Source: Candidatus Sumerlaeota bacterium
GTDB taxonomy: Bacteria > Sumerlaeota > Sumerlaeia > SLMS01 > JAHLLQ01
Assembly: GCA_030156535.1 (NCBI GenBank)
Contig: JASGMJ010000019.1
Span: forward strand, 18,566-82,565
DNA: 64,000 nucleotides
Direction of reading: 5' to 3'
In this document: in pieces, positions 35,847 through 45,266 of the stretch
Numbering within the stretch: position 1 is the first letter of the stretch
Layout: the number at the start of each line of letters is the position of its first letter
Translations under genes and position numbers: made by a program
The notes under the pieces: generated by a model
The model's database searches: none
What the model was told of the DNA's origin: nothing
The model's input: only the letters and a program-made list of their open reading frames with translations

Positions 35847-36175
35847 ACGTCACACCCTGTTGGACGTCCGCGACGCTTCGGCCTCGTGCCGCCTTGCGAG
35901 GGAAAACGGCACCCTTTTCACCCCCCCGGAGTCAAAACACTTTCGTATTTGTGCTCAACCCGGATTTGCAGGAGGCCCAGGGTGTTCGCGTAGCGCTCGA
36001 ACACCTCTGGAAGTCCCCGATTGTCAACACCCTGCACTATGAACGCAGTGCAGCTTCCCGGCCCCCACCGAACATGCTGACGAGGGCAAGAGTTAGCACT
36101 CGTTTTTTCGGTCTATCAATCCCAATCTCCTACGAATCGCATCGGGGTTCAAAGCTGCCCGCAACCCCATGAGAA
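35847..36175. other. Intergenic region between kinase and FAD monooxygenase
   Basis: 329 bases. Both flanking genes are on the minus strand, so it should hold the kinase promoter and the 3' end of the monooxygenase transcript. It contains one 9-base match to half of a CIRCE operator (TTAGCACTC at 36093-36101) with no second arm, which I do not take as an operator. Nothing else is visible. Confidence 0.35.
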
Positions 36176-37384
36176 TCACAGGTCCCGGATCGTCACCCCC
36201 ACTTGGGCAAGCAGTGCTGCGAGATCGCGCCCGGCGGCAGGAATGCTGGGGACGATGCGGTGGGCATTCACGCGCGTCCAGGACGATGCTGCCGGGCCCA
36301 CTTCGATCTGCTGTGGATCGAGCAGCGCCTGCCATTCGCGCCGCCGGCTGCTCGAATAGGCCAAGAGGATGTCTTCAGGAACGCTGTTGCGCAGAATCTC
36401 GAAGATCCGGCTGGCCAGATCGTGCCCCTCGTGGAAGGCGACGTTCATGCTGTGAACGCCCAGCGGGGAACTCAGGTGCGCGGCGTCACCCGTCAGCCAG
36501 ACGCGCCCGCTCCCGAAGGTGTCCAGACGGTAGGGCTCGAAGCGCACGCACGCGGCCCACCCAATCTCCAGAGGCAAGCCGCTGAACCAAGGGGCGCGCT
36601 CGCCAACAAGGCGCCGGAGCTGATCAAGCGAGGAGTTGTGCTCTCCGGGATTCGCAATCCCGAATGCCCAACGGCACCAGCCTCCCGGCAGCGGCCACAG
36701 GACGGAGAGCATCCCGTCGCTGGCGACGATCCGCATTTCGCTACCCACGTCCTGCGTGCTTTCAAACTCATAGAGGGAAAAGTACATCTTGTTGCCACAA
36801 GGCACCCGAGGAATCTCCAGAACCTTGCGCACAGTGGAGTGATAGCCGTCCGCGCCAATGACATAGCGCGCCTTCACCGTCCTGCGCCCCAGCACCATCG
36901 GCTGGATATCCAAGACCGGATAGCCCTGGGGCGCGTCGCCGGTGTGGTGGATGGTGGCCGTTGCGTGATCGGGCGAACCGAGGTCGAGTTCGATCAACTC
37001 GTGTTGCCAACGTACCTCGATCCCCTTTTGGCGCAGACGCTCTTCGAGCACTGCTTCCAGAGCGCTCTGCGGCAGAACGGCGATGTAGGGATGGCGGACA
37101 TCGAGCTTGTCGTAGTCGATGATCAAGCGCTCGGTGCTGCCCTCGTAAAAGGAGGTCCTGCGCAGAAGGTTGGCCTGCTTCAGGACGGGCTCCAACAGGC
37201 CGATGTCGTCGAGCATGCGCAACGTCTGGGGATGAAGGGCGAGGGCGTAGCTGCGGACATTGGTTCGGCGGGCACGATCGATGATCCAGCAATCGACTCC
37301 CCGTTCGGCCAGCATGACGGCCGTGAGAAGTCCAACGGGACCGGCTCCCACCACCAGCACCTCGGTTTTCTGTGCGAATGCCAT
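36176..37384 (-). CDS. FAD-dependent monooxygenase
   Basis: 402 residues from ATG 37384 with GGGAGAAG upstream. The N-terminus has the dinucleotide-binding motif VLVVGAGPVGLLTAVMLAER, with ALHPQTLRMLDDIGLL after it, and the C-terminal half has VWLTGDAAHLSSPLGVHSMN, the GD motif of flavoprotein hydroxylases of the PHBH/UbiH type. Such enzymes hydroxylate aromatic or other substrates with NAD(P)H and oxygen. The substrate cannot be read. No neighbouring pathway genes point to one. Confidence 0.85.
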   Translation of the reverse strand: MAFAQKTEVLVVGAGPVGLLTAVMLAERGVDCWIIDRARRTNVRSYALALHPQTLRMLDDIGLLEPVLKQANLLRRTSFYEGSTERLIIDYDKLDVRHPYIAVLPQSALEAVLEERLRQKGIEVRWQHELIELDLGSPDHATATIHHTGDAPQGYPVLDIQPMVLGRRTVKARYVIGADGYHSTVRKVLEIPRVPCGNKMYFSLYEFESTQDVGSEMRIVASDGMLSVLWPLPGGWCRWAFGIANPGEHNSSLDQLRRLVGERAPWFSGLPLEIGWAACVRFEPYRLDTFGSGRVWLTGDAAHLSSPLGVHSMNVAFHEGHDLASRIFEILRNSVPEDILLAYSSSRRREWQALLDPQQIEVGPAASSWTRVNAHRIVPSIPAAGRDLAALLAQVGVTIRDL

Positions 37385-37531
37385 GGTACTTCTCCCAATG
37401 CGTGCCTTGCCGACAGGAGAAACGATCCCTGGTCATCGGCAAGAATGAAATCATCCTGAACACGTCGAAGGGTTCACCACCCTCTGGTTCACCGATCATC
37501 TTTCCGCAAGAGAGCATTCAGACGCAATCGG

Positions 37532-40228
37532 TTAGTGTCCGCCAACGGAGAACCAGTCGAGTTCGACGGGAACGGAGCCCGGCGCCGCCATGTTGTCGAG
37601 GGTGAGGACGAATGTCCCCGGCGCCGTCGAAGGAGAGGGCTCGCCCACTGCAACGTACCAGCCGATGATTTCATCCAGTTCCACCAAGCCATCGCCGGTG
37701 CCGTACAACCCCTGCGCGAACCAGGTGCTGCCGATGGCACTCTGGGAAAGCGGGGCGGACGACGTGAGCGTCGTGAAGGCCACGGAGGAGGGGAGTGCAA
37801 CGCCATATCCCCAGGAGTCGCCGTCGAGCTCGATGAGGGCGACGATGAGTTGCTGGCCGCCCCCGGAGGGATTGGCGGCGTCGGCGGCAACGTCGAGCGA
37901 GACCATCGAGTGTCCCGTGATGTCCAGCGGCGCGATGAAACGATGCAGGAACGCGGCGCGCCCAAATGCCGTTGAGCCCGTCGTGAAGGCCACTTTCATT
38001 CCTGCCCCACCGCCGTTGCCCACGGCAGCCTGGCGCACGGTGGAGAAGCCCGAGGTGCTGGCGTCGCGGGTGCGGGCAGCGGCGGCGGCATTGGTCGGAT
38101 AAAGATCGAAGGTATCGAGAACGGGGGCGGCTGCCGCGCCGGAATCGGTGGCAAGCTTGTAGGCGAACGGGCCGACCACGTCTCCGGCACCCGCATTGTC
38201 GTCGCCGTAGAGGAAGCGAATCGTGGAGCCCAGAGCGCCCGGGAAAGCCGTGGCGATGTCGGCCCCCGCAGGCAATGCCGTGGACAAGCTGAGCGCGAAC
38301 TCGATGTCGGTTGTCGCCGAGGAAGGTCCCCAGGCAATCGTCGATGGAACGGCGGCGCCTTCGTTGAAAGCGCCGGCGGATTCTCCGTAGACGCTCTCCC
38401 CCGCCACCAGGGTGTCGGAGCCCATCGCCTGCCCGAAGATGTCAAAGCCGGTGGCGTTGTTGTTGTCGCCATCAATGGCGGCGAACTCGGCGCCGTCGAA
38501 GGCATCGGCATCGGCACTCTGGAGGCGGACGTAGAGAGAGGTGGCGTCGTTCGCGAGATAGACGGCGATCACATCGCGCCCCGTGCCGCCGTCGCCCGCC
38601 GGGTCGAGCATCAGCGCGGGTGCCTGGCCTTCCCATTCGTCCATGCTGCCATCGATCAGAATACCCGGCGCCCAGACGCCGTCGGCGCGGGGAGTCGCTT
38701 CGAGTTCCACTGTGTTCGCTTCTTCGAGAGGCACCGCGAGACTGTCCTCCGCGCGCACGGCGAACTTGTACGTTGTCCCGTTCGTGAGCCCGGTGACCGT
38801 GTATTCGTAGGGAAAACGATTCGTGCCCGTGCCCCGCGCGTAGTCATCGGGTTGGGTGGGAACGGCGTGGGCGATCTTCGTTGCCGTGCCGAAATCCAAC
38901 GCAGCCTCGTCCGTGTAGTAGATGTTGTAGCGCACCGGTTGCGTCTGGTCGCGCGCCACGTCCCAGCGCACCGTCACCTGCCCGTCGCCCGGCTCGGCCT
39001 CCTGAATCCCGGTGCGCGGGGTGGGGGCCTGATTGCCCGGCGTCACGGAATCGGAGTCCGCCGAGGTAGCGGCCGTGCTGTCCCACACGGGGGCGGAGAC
39101 GTCGGGGTTGGCGGCATTCCAAGCGGCCTGGTCGGTGTGAATCTGGTCGAGGGTGACGACGCTGCGATAAGCCAGCCAGCCTTGCTCGCCCTGCATCTCC
39201 GTGTAGTCCTGTTCGATTTCTGCGGGCGTCAGGTCGGCCGGGTTGTCGTAGCCCAGCGCGATGAGAGTGAAGCCGTCGGCGTACCCGGCCTCGGCATTGA
39301 GCTTCGGCGCGTACTCGTGCTTGTTGGAATCGAATCCCGGAGTGATGCGGTTGGCGTTGCTGCTGTCGGTGTGGTAGCTCTCGAACATCAGTGCGCTGAG
39401 TTCCGAGCGGAAGTTGTAGTCGTAGTTCTTCAGGTTGGGATTGAAGAAGAACAGCCCCCGGTTGCCGATCAGGAGCGCGCCGGGATAATCCAAAGCGATG
39501 TTGCGGACGAGGTCCTGCATCCCCGGAGCAGTCCACTCGTAAGCCGTTCCAAAGGAGTTCGGGGCCGCCGTGTCGAGCGTATCGAGAAACAGGCCGTCGC
39601 ACCCGAGTCCCCGGCCGACCGTGGTCGTCAGAATCTCGTCGATGCCCGCCTGCCCGTCGGTGGCGTAGACCATCGACTTGAGCACGGCATACCACGCCGG
39701 ATCGCCCGCGTTGACGTAGTAGGCGCCGAAGATGGAATTCTGGTCCGGGTTGCCGTCCGAATCGCTGTCATCGAGGTAGTAGGAGGCGTACGCCGTCCCG
39801 CCGGGTGACGGATCGCCCAGCCAGGCGTTGTTGTCTTCGATGTAAGCGAGCGGGGTGGAGTCCGAGGGGCGCGGATCAACGCGGGGCCCCGTGCCTCCAC
39901 CCGCAACTGGCGCCGCAGGCCGGTCGTCCTCGCCAACCGACAGGTAGGCCACGACAAGGACGTCGTCCGCGGTTCCGGCAATGGCATCCGGCCCTGCCTT
40001 GATCGCGGCGACGTGGGCCGCCGTCAGGTTGGACTGCGGGTGCAGGATCACGAGATCGTAGTTGTTGCGGGCCGTGTTCACCTTTGCCGCGTCCCAGTTC
40101 CCATAGTAGACAAGGTAGGCATCCGAGGCATCGAGGCCGGCGATGGGCCCCGCAGCCGCCAGAAGTTCCGGGAAGGCGGCGGCGCAAAGGAGTGCGGGGA
40201 GAACAAGGCAGCGGGAGATCGAAGTCAT
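37532..40228 (-). CDS. Large secreted GH114-like glycosidase with fibronectin and sugar-binding domains
   Basis: 898 residues with signal peptide (CLVLPALLCAAAFPELLAAA). Residues about 35-370 match the endo-alpha-1,4-polygalactosaminidase/TM1410-type family: YLVYYGNWDAAKVNTARNNY, DDVLVVAYLSVGE and GLGCDGLFLDTLDT. Near 400-520 lies a fibronectin-III-like segment (TVTGLTNGTTYKFAVRAEDS). From about 530 a DOMON/CBM9-like region has ILIDGSMDEWEGQAPALMLD and AAIDGDNNNATGFDIFG. The last third is another beta-sandwich with VALIELDGDSWGYGVALPSS. It is likely exported and acts on, or binds, galactosamine-containing polymer; the substrate is not proven. Confidence 0.78.
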   Translation of the reverse strand: MTSISRCLVLPALLCAAAFPELLAAAGPIAGLDASDAYLVYYGNWDAAKVNTARNNYDLVILHPQSNLTAAHVAAIKAGPDAIAGTADDVLVVAYLSVGEDDRPAAPVAGGGTGPRVDPRPSDSTPLAYIEDNNAWLGDPSPGGTAYASYYLDDSDSDGNPDQNSIFGAYYVNAGDPAWYAVLKSMVYATDGQAGIDEILTTTVGRGLGCDGLFLDTLDTAAPNSFGTAYEWTAPGMQDLVRNIALDYPGALLIGNRGLFFFNPNLKNYDYNFRSELSALMFESYHTDSSNANRITPGFDSNKHEYAPKLNAEAGYADGFTLIALGYDNPADLTPAEIEQDYTEMQGEQGWLAYRSVVTLDQIHTDQAAWNAANPDVSAPVWDSTAATSADSDSVTPGNQAPTPRTGIQEAEPGDGQVTVRWDVARDQTQPVRYNIYYTDEAALDFGTATKIAHAVPTQPDDYARGTGTNRFPYEYTVTGLTNGTTYKFAVRAEDSLAVPLEEANTVELEATPRADGVWAPGILIDGSMDEWEGQAPALMLDPAGDGGTGRDVIAVYLANDATSLYVRLQSADADAFDGAEFAAIDGDNNNATGFDIFGQAMGSDTLVAGESVYGESAGAFNEGAAVPSTIAWGPSSATTDIEFALSLSTALPAGADIATAFPGALGSTIRFLYGDDNAGAGDVVGPFAYKLATDSGAAAAPVLDTFDLYPTNAAAAARTRDASTSGFSTVRQAAVGNGGGAGMKVAFTTGSTAFGRAAFLHRFIAPLDITGHSMVSLDVAADAANPSGGGQQLIVALIELDGDSWGYGVALPSSVAFTTLTSSAPLSQSAIGSTWFAQGLYGTGDGLVELDEIIGWYVAVGEPSPSTAPGTFVLTLDNMAAPGSVPVELDWFSVGGH

Positions 40229-40398
40229 GGGAAAACCCCTGTTTATTTCAGTACTAAATTTAAGACAAAACTGAAAAGATTGGGCGAGGCAGTCAATCCA
40301 AATGCAGCGGGCAGGCCAAAGCAGGCACTCGCTGCGATTGACCTATTCCGCCGGGTAGGGCGAAGACTCTGCCTATCCTGCAGCCAAGGAAGCCGCCG

Positions 40399-41166
40399 TT
40401 GAACATCGAAGAGTACGAAAAGATGTACGTCCTTGAGAATTCCTACTGGTGGTTTCAAGGGCGGCTGTGCATGATCGAGGCGATCCTGGAATCGTGCCTG
40501 CCGGAGTTGCCGCGCCCCGGACGCGTGCTCGACGTGGGTTGCGGCACCGGGCTCATGCTCAAGCGCTTTGCCCATTGGAAGCCGATTGGTGCGGACTTTT
40601 CGCATCTTGCCCTGAAGTACAGCGGGGAACGCGGCATCGAGAATCTGGTGCGCGCGGATGTGGTCCATCTCCCCTTCAAGGACAACTCGCTGGACCTGAT
40701 CCTGGCGCTCGATATGATGGAGCACGTCGAGCGCGATGACCTGTTGATCGAGGAGTTCAACCGTGTGCTGCGCCCCGGCGGTTTCCTGATGGCGACGGTG
40801 CCGGCGCATCCCAATCTGTGGAGCGGGCACGACATCGCGCTCCACCACTTCCGGCGCTATACGGCGGAGTCGCTGCGCAAGGTGTTGCGCCACGGCAAGT
40901 TCAAGCCGCTGCGCTTCACCTATGGGATTTGCTTTCTGCATCCGGTGATTGTGCTCTTCCGGTTGTTGCAGCGGCTCTGGCAGCGTTCCACCGGTGTGGG
41001 CAATCCCCAGCCCAGGACGCATCTGATTCCCCTGCCCAAGCCGATTAATGCCCTGCTGATCGCAATCCTGCATTTCGAGGCTTTTCTGCTGCGGCGCTTT
41101 GATCTTCCGATGGGAACGTCGCTCGTCGTTCTCGCCCAGAAGAAGCAGCCCCTCGCAGGAAAGTAA
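40399..41166 (+). CDS. Class I SAM-dependent methyltransferase
   Basis: 255 residues starting at TTG 40399 with AAGGA upstream. NSYWWFQGRL is a motif often found ahead of this fold. Motif I is RVLDVGCGTGLMLKRF, and later LILALDMMEHVE and VLRPGGFLMATVPAHPNLWS complete the methyltransferase core. The C-terminal part has hydrophobic helices (YGICFLHPVIVLFRLLQRLW), so it may sit at a membrane, perhaps methylating a lipid or glycan. The target is unknown. Spacing to the macro-domain gene is 18 bases. Confidence 0.85.
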   Translation: MNIEEYEKMYVLENSYWWFQGRLCMIEAILESCLPELPRPGRVLDVGCGTGLMLKRFAHWKPIGADFSHLALKYSGERGIENLVRADVVHLPFKDNSLDLILALDMMEHVERDDLLIEEFNRVLRPGGFLMATVPAHPNLWSGHDIALHHFRRYTAESLRKVLRHGKFKPLRFTYGICFLHPVIVLFRLLQRLWQRSTGVGNPQPRTHLIPLPKPINALLIAILHFEAFLLRRFDLPMGTSLVVLAQKKQPLAGK

Positions 41167-41184
41167 GCCGGCCGGAGACTTCCC

Positions 41185-41754
41185 GTGGACGTGATCGTTT
41201 ACCGCCATCCTTCCCACACCGCCCGCACGATTTCCATCGTGGAGGGCGACATCACGCGCGAAGACGCCGACGTCATCGTCAATGCGGCCAACCGGCATCT
41301 GGCCGGGGGTGGCGGCGTGGACGGCGCGATCCATCGCGCGGGGGGGCCGGCGTTGCTGGAGGAGTGCCGAAAGTTCATCGAGGAGCACGGCCCCCTGGTG
41401 CGCGGCGAAGCGATGAGCACCACGGGCGGCCGCCTGAAGGCTCGCCACGTCATCCACACGGCAGGTCCGGTCTACCGCGACGGCGGCTCGGGCGAAGAGG
41501 AGCACCTGCGGGGCAACTATGCGAACTCGCTGCGTCTGGCCGCCGAACTGGGCGCGGGCAGCGTCGCATTCCCCGCCATCAGTTGCGGGGTGTACGGCTA
41601 TCCTTTTGAGGAGGCCGCCGCGATTGCGCTGGAAGAGATGCACGCCTTTCTGGTAGGCGATGAGGCACCCGATGCCTTCGCCATCCGGTTCGTTCTTTTC
41701 AGCGGCAAGCAGGCCCGCGAGGCGTTGAGGATCGCCGAAGAGGTGCTCGGGTAG
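41185..41754 (+). CDS. Macro domain protein, ADP-ribose hydrolase type
   Basis: 189 residues, GTG start with GGAG nine bases upstream. The macro domain is clear: [47 protein letters not shown] and [20 protein letters not shown], with the Asn and Gly-rich loop that bind ADP-ribose. Such proteins remove ADP-ribose from proteins or hydrolyse O-acetyl-ADP-ribose. It is in a unit with the methyltransferase gene. Confidence 0.92.
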   Translation: MDVIVYRHPSHTARTISIVEGDITREDADVIVNAANRHLAGGGGVDGAIHRAGGPALLEECRKFIEEHGPLVRGEAMSTTGGRLKARHVIHTAGPVYRDGGSGEEEHLRGNYANSLRLAAELGAGSVAFPAISCGVYGYPFEEAAAIALEEMHAFLVGDEAPDAFAIRFVLFSGKQAREALRIAEEVLG

Positions 41755-41789
41755 AGGCGCGGGAATGCCTTGGGAGAGCCGGACAAAAG

Positions 41790-41798
41790 TTATCCACA
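41790..41798 (+). promoter_or_regulatory. Single DnaA-box match
   Basis: TTATCCACA at 41790-41798 equals the consensus DnaA box. It is the only such site noticed. One perfect 9-mer is not far from chance expectation in 64 kb on two strands, so it could be a stray match or a DnaA titration/regulatory site upstream of acpP. Confidence 0.25.
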
Positions 41799-41942
41799 AG
41801 ACAACACGGCACCTTTTCTGTTGCAGGCCTTTCGGCCCGGTCGCTATCAGGCGGGACTCTTGGGGCGGGAACGCTCTCGGTTTCCCCGATCCCCCTTGTG
41901 TTCACGCGATTAACCTCACTCCCCAGGGAGGCACGACCATCC

Positions 41943-42182
41943 ATGGCGTCCGTTGAAGAAAAAGTCAAAGAATGCATCGTTTCACAGCTCGGCGTGAATG
42001 AAGAGGAAGTCACGACAGAAGCGTCGTTCATCGACGATCTGGGTGCTGACTCGTTGGACATCGTCGAACTCGTGATGGCGTTCGAAGAAAAGTTCGGCAT
42101 CGAGATTCCCGATGACGACGCGGAGAAGATCCGCACTGTGGGCGATGCCGTGAAGTACATCACGGAGAAGGGCGGGTCCTGA
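41943..42182 (+). CDS. acpP: Acyl carrier protein
   Basis: 79 residues from ATG 41943 with GGGAGG upstream. Contains the phosphopantetheine site [20 protein letters not shown] (Ser in DSL) and [20 protein letters not shown]. It carries acyl chains in type II fatty acid synthesis. The order acpP-fabF-rnc is a conserved bacterial cluster, which supports all three. Confidence 0.96.
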   Translation: MASVEEKVKECIVSQLGVNEEEVTTEASFIDDLGADSLDIVELVMAFEEKFGIEIPDDDAEKIRTVGDAVKYITEKGGS

Positions 42183-42259
42183 GCCGGTTTTCCCGGCTCA
42201 CTGTCCCCCCCTTCATCCGTGACCTTCGGCCATTCTCTCTGTAAGGCGACGTCGCAAGC

Positions 42260-43516
42260 ATGACTCTCAAGCGCGTGGTAGTCACTGGTCTTGGAACGAT
42301 CACCCCGATCGGCAACACCGTCGGCGAGTTCTGGTCGAACCTGACGACAGGTAAGTCGGGGGCGGGTCCTATCACCCGTTTTGACCCCGTCAATCATAAG
42401 ACAAAGTTCGCCTGCGAGGTGAAGAACTTCAATCCGGAGGATTTCGTTCCCGCCAAGGAACTGCGCCGGCTTGATACGTTCGTTGTCTACGCCATCGCTA
42501 CGGCGGAAGAGGCCCTGAAGGATTCAGGGCTGGAACTGGACAAGGAAGACCTCACGGAGATTGGTGTTGTCGTGGGGTCGGGGATCGGTGGGCTCCAAGT
42601 GATGGAGGAGCAACACACCGTGCTGATGGCTCAGGGGCCGCACCGCATCAGCCCGTTCCTGATCCCCCGCCTGATCTGCAACATGGCTGCTGGTCAGATC
42701 TCCATGCGATTTGGCCTGAAGGGGCCGAACAGTTGCCCCGTTACGGCGTGCGCAACCGGCACGCATGCGATCGGCGACGCGTTCAAGATCATCCAGCGCG
42801 GCCAGGCCGTTGCGATCCTGAGCGGCGGCACCGAATCCGCCATCACGCCTCTGGGCGTTGGTGGCTTCGAGAACATGAAGGCACTCTCCAGCCGCAACGA
42901 TTCGCCGGAAACGGCGAGCCGCCCGTTCGATCTCGAACGCGACGGTTTCGTGATGGGCGAGGGAGCCGGTATTCTTGTTCTTGAGGAATACGAGCATGCC
43001 AAGGCACGCGGCGCCCGCATCTATTGCGAGGTCGTTGGCTATGGCATGACGGCTGATGCGCATCACATCACGGCACCTGCGCCGGAAGGCGAAGGCGCGG
43101 CGCGCTCGATGAGGATGGCTCTGAAAGACGCGGGCCTTTCCCCCAAGGACATCGACCACATCAACGCGCACGGCACCAGTACGCCGATGAACGACAAGAA
43201 CGAGACGGCAGCGGTCAAGACGGTGTTCGGCGAACACGCGCACACGGTTGCCATCAGCTCGAACAAGTCGATGGTCGGGCACCTGCTCGGAGCCGCCGGT
43301 GGCGTCGAGGGCGTGGCAATGGCCAAGTCCATCCACCACGACATCGTTCCGCCGACGATGAACTACACGACCCCTGATCCCGATTGCGATCTCGACTATA
43401 CGCCAAACAAGGCGAGGAAGCTCGTCATTAATGCGGCGATGTCCAATTCGCTCGGGTTTGGTGGGCACAATACGACCGTGATCTTCAAGAAGCTGGACTG
43501 GTCGCCCGGGGCTTGA
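42260..43516 (+). CDS. fabF: 3-oxoacyl-ACP synthase II FabF
   Basis: 418 residues. Condensing-enzyme features include [20 protein letters not shown], the active-site Cys in [17 protein letters not shown], the first His in [20 protein letters not shown] and the second in [20 protein letters not shown], and [13 protein letters not shown] near the end. FabF condenses malonyl-ACP with acyl-ACP, mainly for C16 to C18 steps. It is between acpP and rnc. The stop overlaps a shadow TTG that begins a longer rnc frame. Confidence 0.97.
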   Translation: MTLKRVVVTGLGTITPIGNTVGEFWSNLTTGKSGAGPITRFDPVNHKTKFACEVKNFNPEDFVPAKELRRLDTFVVYAIATAEEALKDSGLELDKEDLTEIGVVVGSGIGGLQVMEEQHTVLMAQGPHRISPFLIPRLICNMAAGQISMRFGLKGPNSCPVTACATGTHAIGDAFKIIQRGQAVAILSGGTESAITPLGVGGFENMKALSSRNDSPETASRPFDLERDGFVMGEGAGILVLEEYEHAKARGARIYCEVVGYGMTADAHHITAPAPEGEGAARSMRMALKDAGLSPKDIDHINAHGTSTPMNDKNETAAVKTVFGEHAHTVAISSNKSMVGHLLGAAGGVEGVAMAKSIHHDIVPPTMNYTTPDPDCDLDYTPNKARKLVINAAMSNSLGFGGHNTTVIFKKLDWSPGA

Positions 43517-43518
43517 GC

Positions 43519-44319
43519 ATGGGGTCGCCCGCAGCAAGGGAGGAGTTGACGGCCGCGATCGTGGCTCTTCTGAATCGTATGGAATTGCCTCCTCCGCCCG
43601 AGGAGGCAATTCCTCTTCTCCGTCAGGCGTTCGTCCATCGTTCCTGGGCTGCCGAGCATCCCGGTGAGGCAGACAATGAACGGTTGGAGTTTCTCGGGGA
43701 CTCGGTGATCGGCGTGGTGACGTCTCGTTTTCTGTACGACACGTGTCCGGCCAAGGACGAGGGTGAGCTCTCGAAACTGCGGGCGAGCATGGTGAGCAGG
43801 AGGATTCTGGGCAAATTGGGCCAGGAGCTGGGGATTGGGCGTCTCCTTTTGCTCGGGGTGGGCGAGGAAGCAAGCGGAGGCCGCAAGAGAAGCTCCATCG
43901 TCGGCTCCGCTCTGGAAGCCTTCTGCGGCGCTCTCTCCCAAGTTTATCCGTTCGAGACTTGCGCTCAGGCCCTTCGCACGCATATCGTTGCACCGGCCCG
44001 CCTGATGGCGGGGAAGCGAGGCGAAACAGATTTCAAGTCTCGCCTCCAGGAATGGGTTCAAAGGCAGACCCGCGGAGTTCCGGAGTACCGCGTTGTCGAT
44101 GAGCAAGGCCCCCATCACGACCGCCACTTCACCGTGGAAGTCTGGATCGAAGGACAACGGCAAGCCAGCGGGACGGGAGCACGTATCAAGTGGGCAGAAA
44201 ACGACGCGGCGCGCCGCGTCTTGGAACAGATTGAGCTGCAATCCAGATCGCAAGGGACGTCATCGGCGCCCAACGGGGATTCAGACCCGACGCCGAACCC
44301 CGGTGAGGTAAAAACGTGA
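43519..44319 (+). CDS. rnc: Ribonuclease III
   Basis: 266 residues from ATG 43519. The catalytic nuclease domain has LRQAFVHRSWAAEHPGEADN, ERLEFLGDSVIGVVTSRFLY (the RNase III signature) and VGSALEAFCGALSQVYPFET with the second catalytic Glu. The dsRNA-binding domain follows (DFKSRLQEWVQRQTRGVPEY, GTGARIKWAENDAARRVLEQ). It cleaves dsRNA in rRNA precursors and other transcripts. The stop overlaps the start of rmlD (GTGA). Confidence 0.95.
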   Translation: MGSPAAREELTAAIVALLNRMELPPPPEEAIPLLRQAFVHRSWAAEHPGEADNERLEFLGDSVIGVVTSRFLYDTCPAKDEGELSKLRASMVSRRILGKLGQELGIGRLLLLGVGEEASGGRKRSSIVGSALEAFCGALSQVYPFETCAQALRTHIVAPARLMAGKRGETDFKSRLQEWVQRQTRGVPEYRVVDEQGPHHDRHFTVEVWIEGQRQASGTGARIKWAENDAARRVLEQIELQSRSQGTSSAPNGDSDPTPNPGEVKT

Positions 44320-45236
44320 AGGATGTTCTGATTACCGGTTCGGAAGGAATGCTCGGCAGCGAGGTGGTCCGCCATCTCAAGCGCCGGACGGACGTTCGCG
44401 TCATCCGCGGCACCCAGGCATCCCTGGACATCACGAACGTGGCCGCCGTAAAGGCCCTGTTCGAGGTGCAGCGGCCCACCCACGTAGTCCACTGCGCGGC
44501 CTTCACCCAGGTCGATACGGCCGAGAAGGACCCGCTCACGGCCTACATGGTCAACTCCGAGGGGACCAAGAACCTGGCGTTCTTTGCCCGCGAATTCGAC
44601 TCGGAATTCCTTTACGTTTCAACGGATTACGTCTTCGACGGCGACAAGGGCGAGCCGTACCTGGAAACCGACGAGACCAACCCGATCAATGTGTATGGCG
44701 ACTCGAAGCTGCGCGGCGAGCAGTACGTACAGACGCTGTGCGAGCGCCACAAGATCGTCCGCACGTCCTGGCTCAACGGCCTTGCCGGAATGACCAATCG
44801 CAACTTCATCGAGACGATGCTGCGTTTCTCGGAGACGCGCGACCAGTTGTCCGTCGTCAACGACCAGACGGGACGCCCGACGTTCACCTTCGACCTCGCC
44901 CCTGCCATCGCGCTGCTGCTCGATATGAAAGCGTACGGAACGTTTCACGTGACTGGCGAGGGAAGTTGCACGTGGTTCGACCTCGCAACGAAGGTCTTCG
45001 AAATCGCGGGGAAAGAGGTGACGCTGAAGCCGGTCACTTCCGATCAGTTCCGCAGCCTCGCGCGACGCCCCCGCCACTCGGTGCTCCTGAACACGCGCTT
45101 CAAGGCGCTCGGCCTGCCGCTGCTCCCCGAGTGGGAGGACAGCCTGCGCGAGTATTTCCGCCGCCGCCGTCTGGCCGAGAGCGTGCGCCGTCCCGAATCG
45201 CGCGGGCCCAGCCGAGACGCCCAGTACGCTTCCTGA
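44316..45236 (+). CDS. dTDP-4-dehydrorhamnose reductase family (RmlD-like)
   Basis: 306 residues, GTG start coupled to rnc. NAD(P)-binding LITGSEGMLGSEVVRHL, HVVHCAAFTQVDTAE, VSTDYVFDGDKGEPYLETDE and YGDSKLRGEQ (YxxxK catalytic pair) fit RmlD/RfbD and related extended SDR reductases. RmlD makes dTDP-L-rhamnose for surface polysaccharide. The other rml genes are absent here, so a related sugar-nucleotide role is possible. A C-terminal Arg-rich tail is extra. Confidence 0.85.
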   Translation: MKDVLITGSEGMLGSEVVRHLKRRTDVRVIRGTQASLDITNVAAVKALFEVQRPTHVVHCAAFTQVDTAEKDPLTAYMVNSEGTKNLAFFAREFDSEFLYVSTDYVFDGDKGEPYLETDETNPINVYGDSKLRGEQYVQTLCERHKIVRTSWLNGLAGMTNRNFIETMLRFSETRDQLSVVNDQTGRPTFTFDLAPAIALLLDMKAYGTFHVTGEGSCTWFDLATKVFEIAGKEVTLKPVTSDQFRSLARRPRHSVLLNTRFKALGLPLLPEWEDSLREYFRRRRLAESVRRPESRGPSRDAQYAS

Positions 45237-45266
45237 GGCGCACCCTTTCTGCCCGGGGGGCATCCC

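Noticed and set aside
36093-36101. TTAGCACTC, one arm of the CIRCE heat-shock operator
   Set aside because: The inverted arm GAGTGCTAA is not present at the required spacing, and the neighbours are not groE or dnaK.
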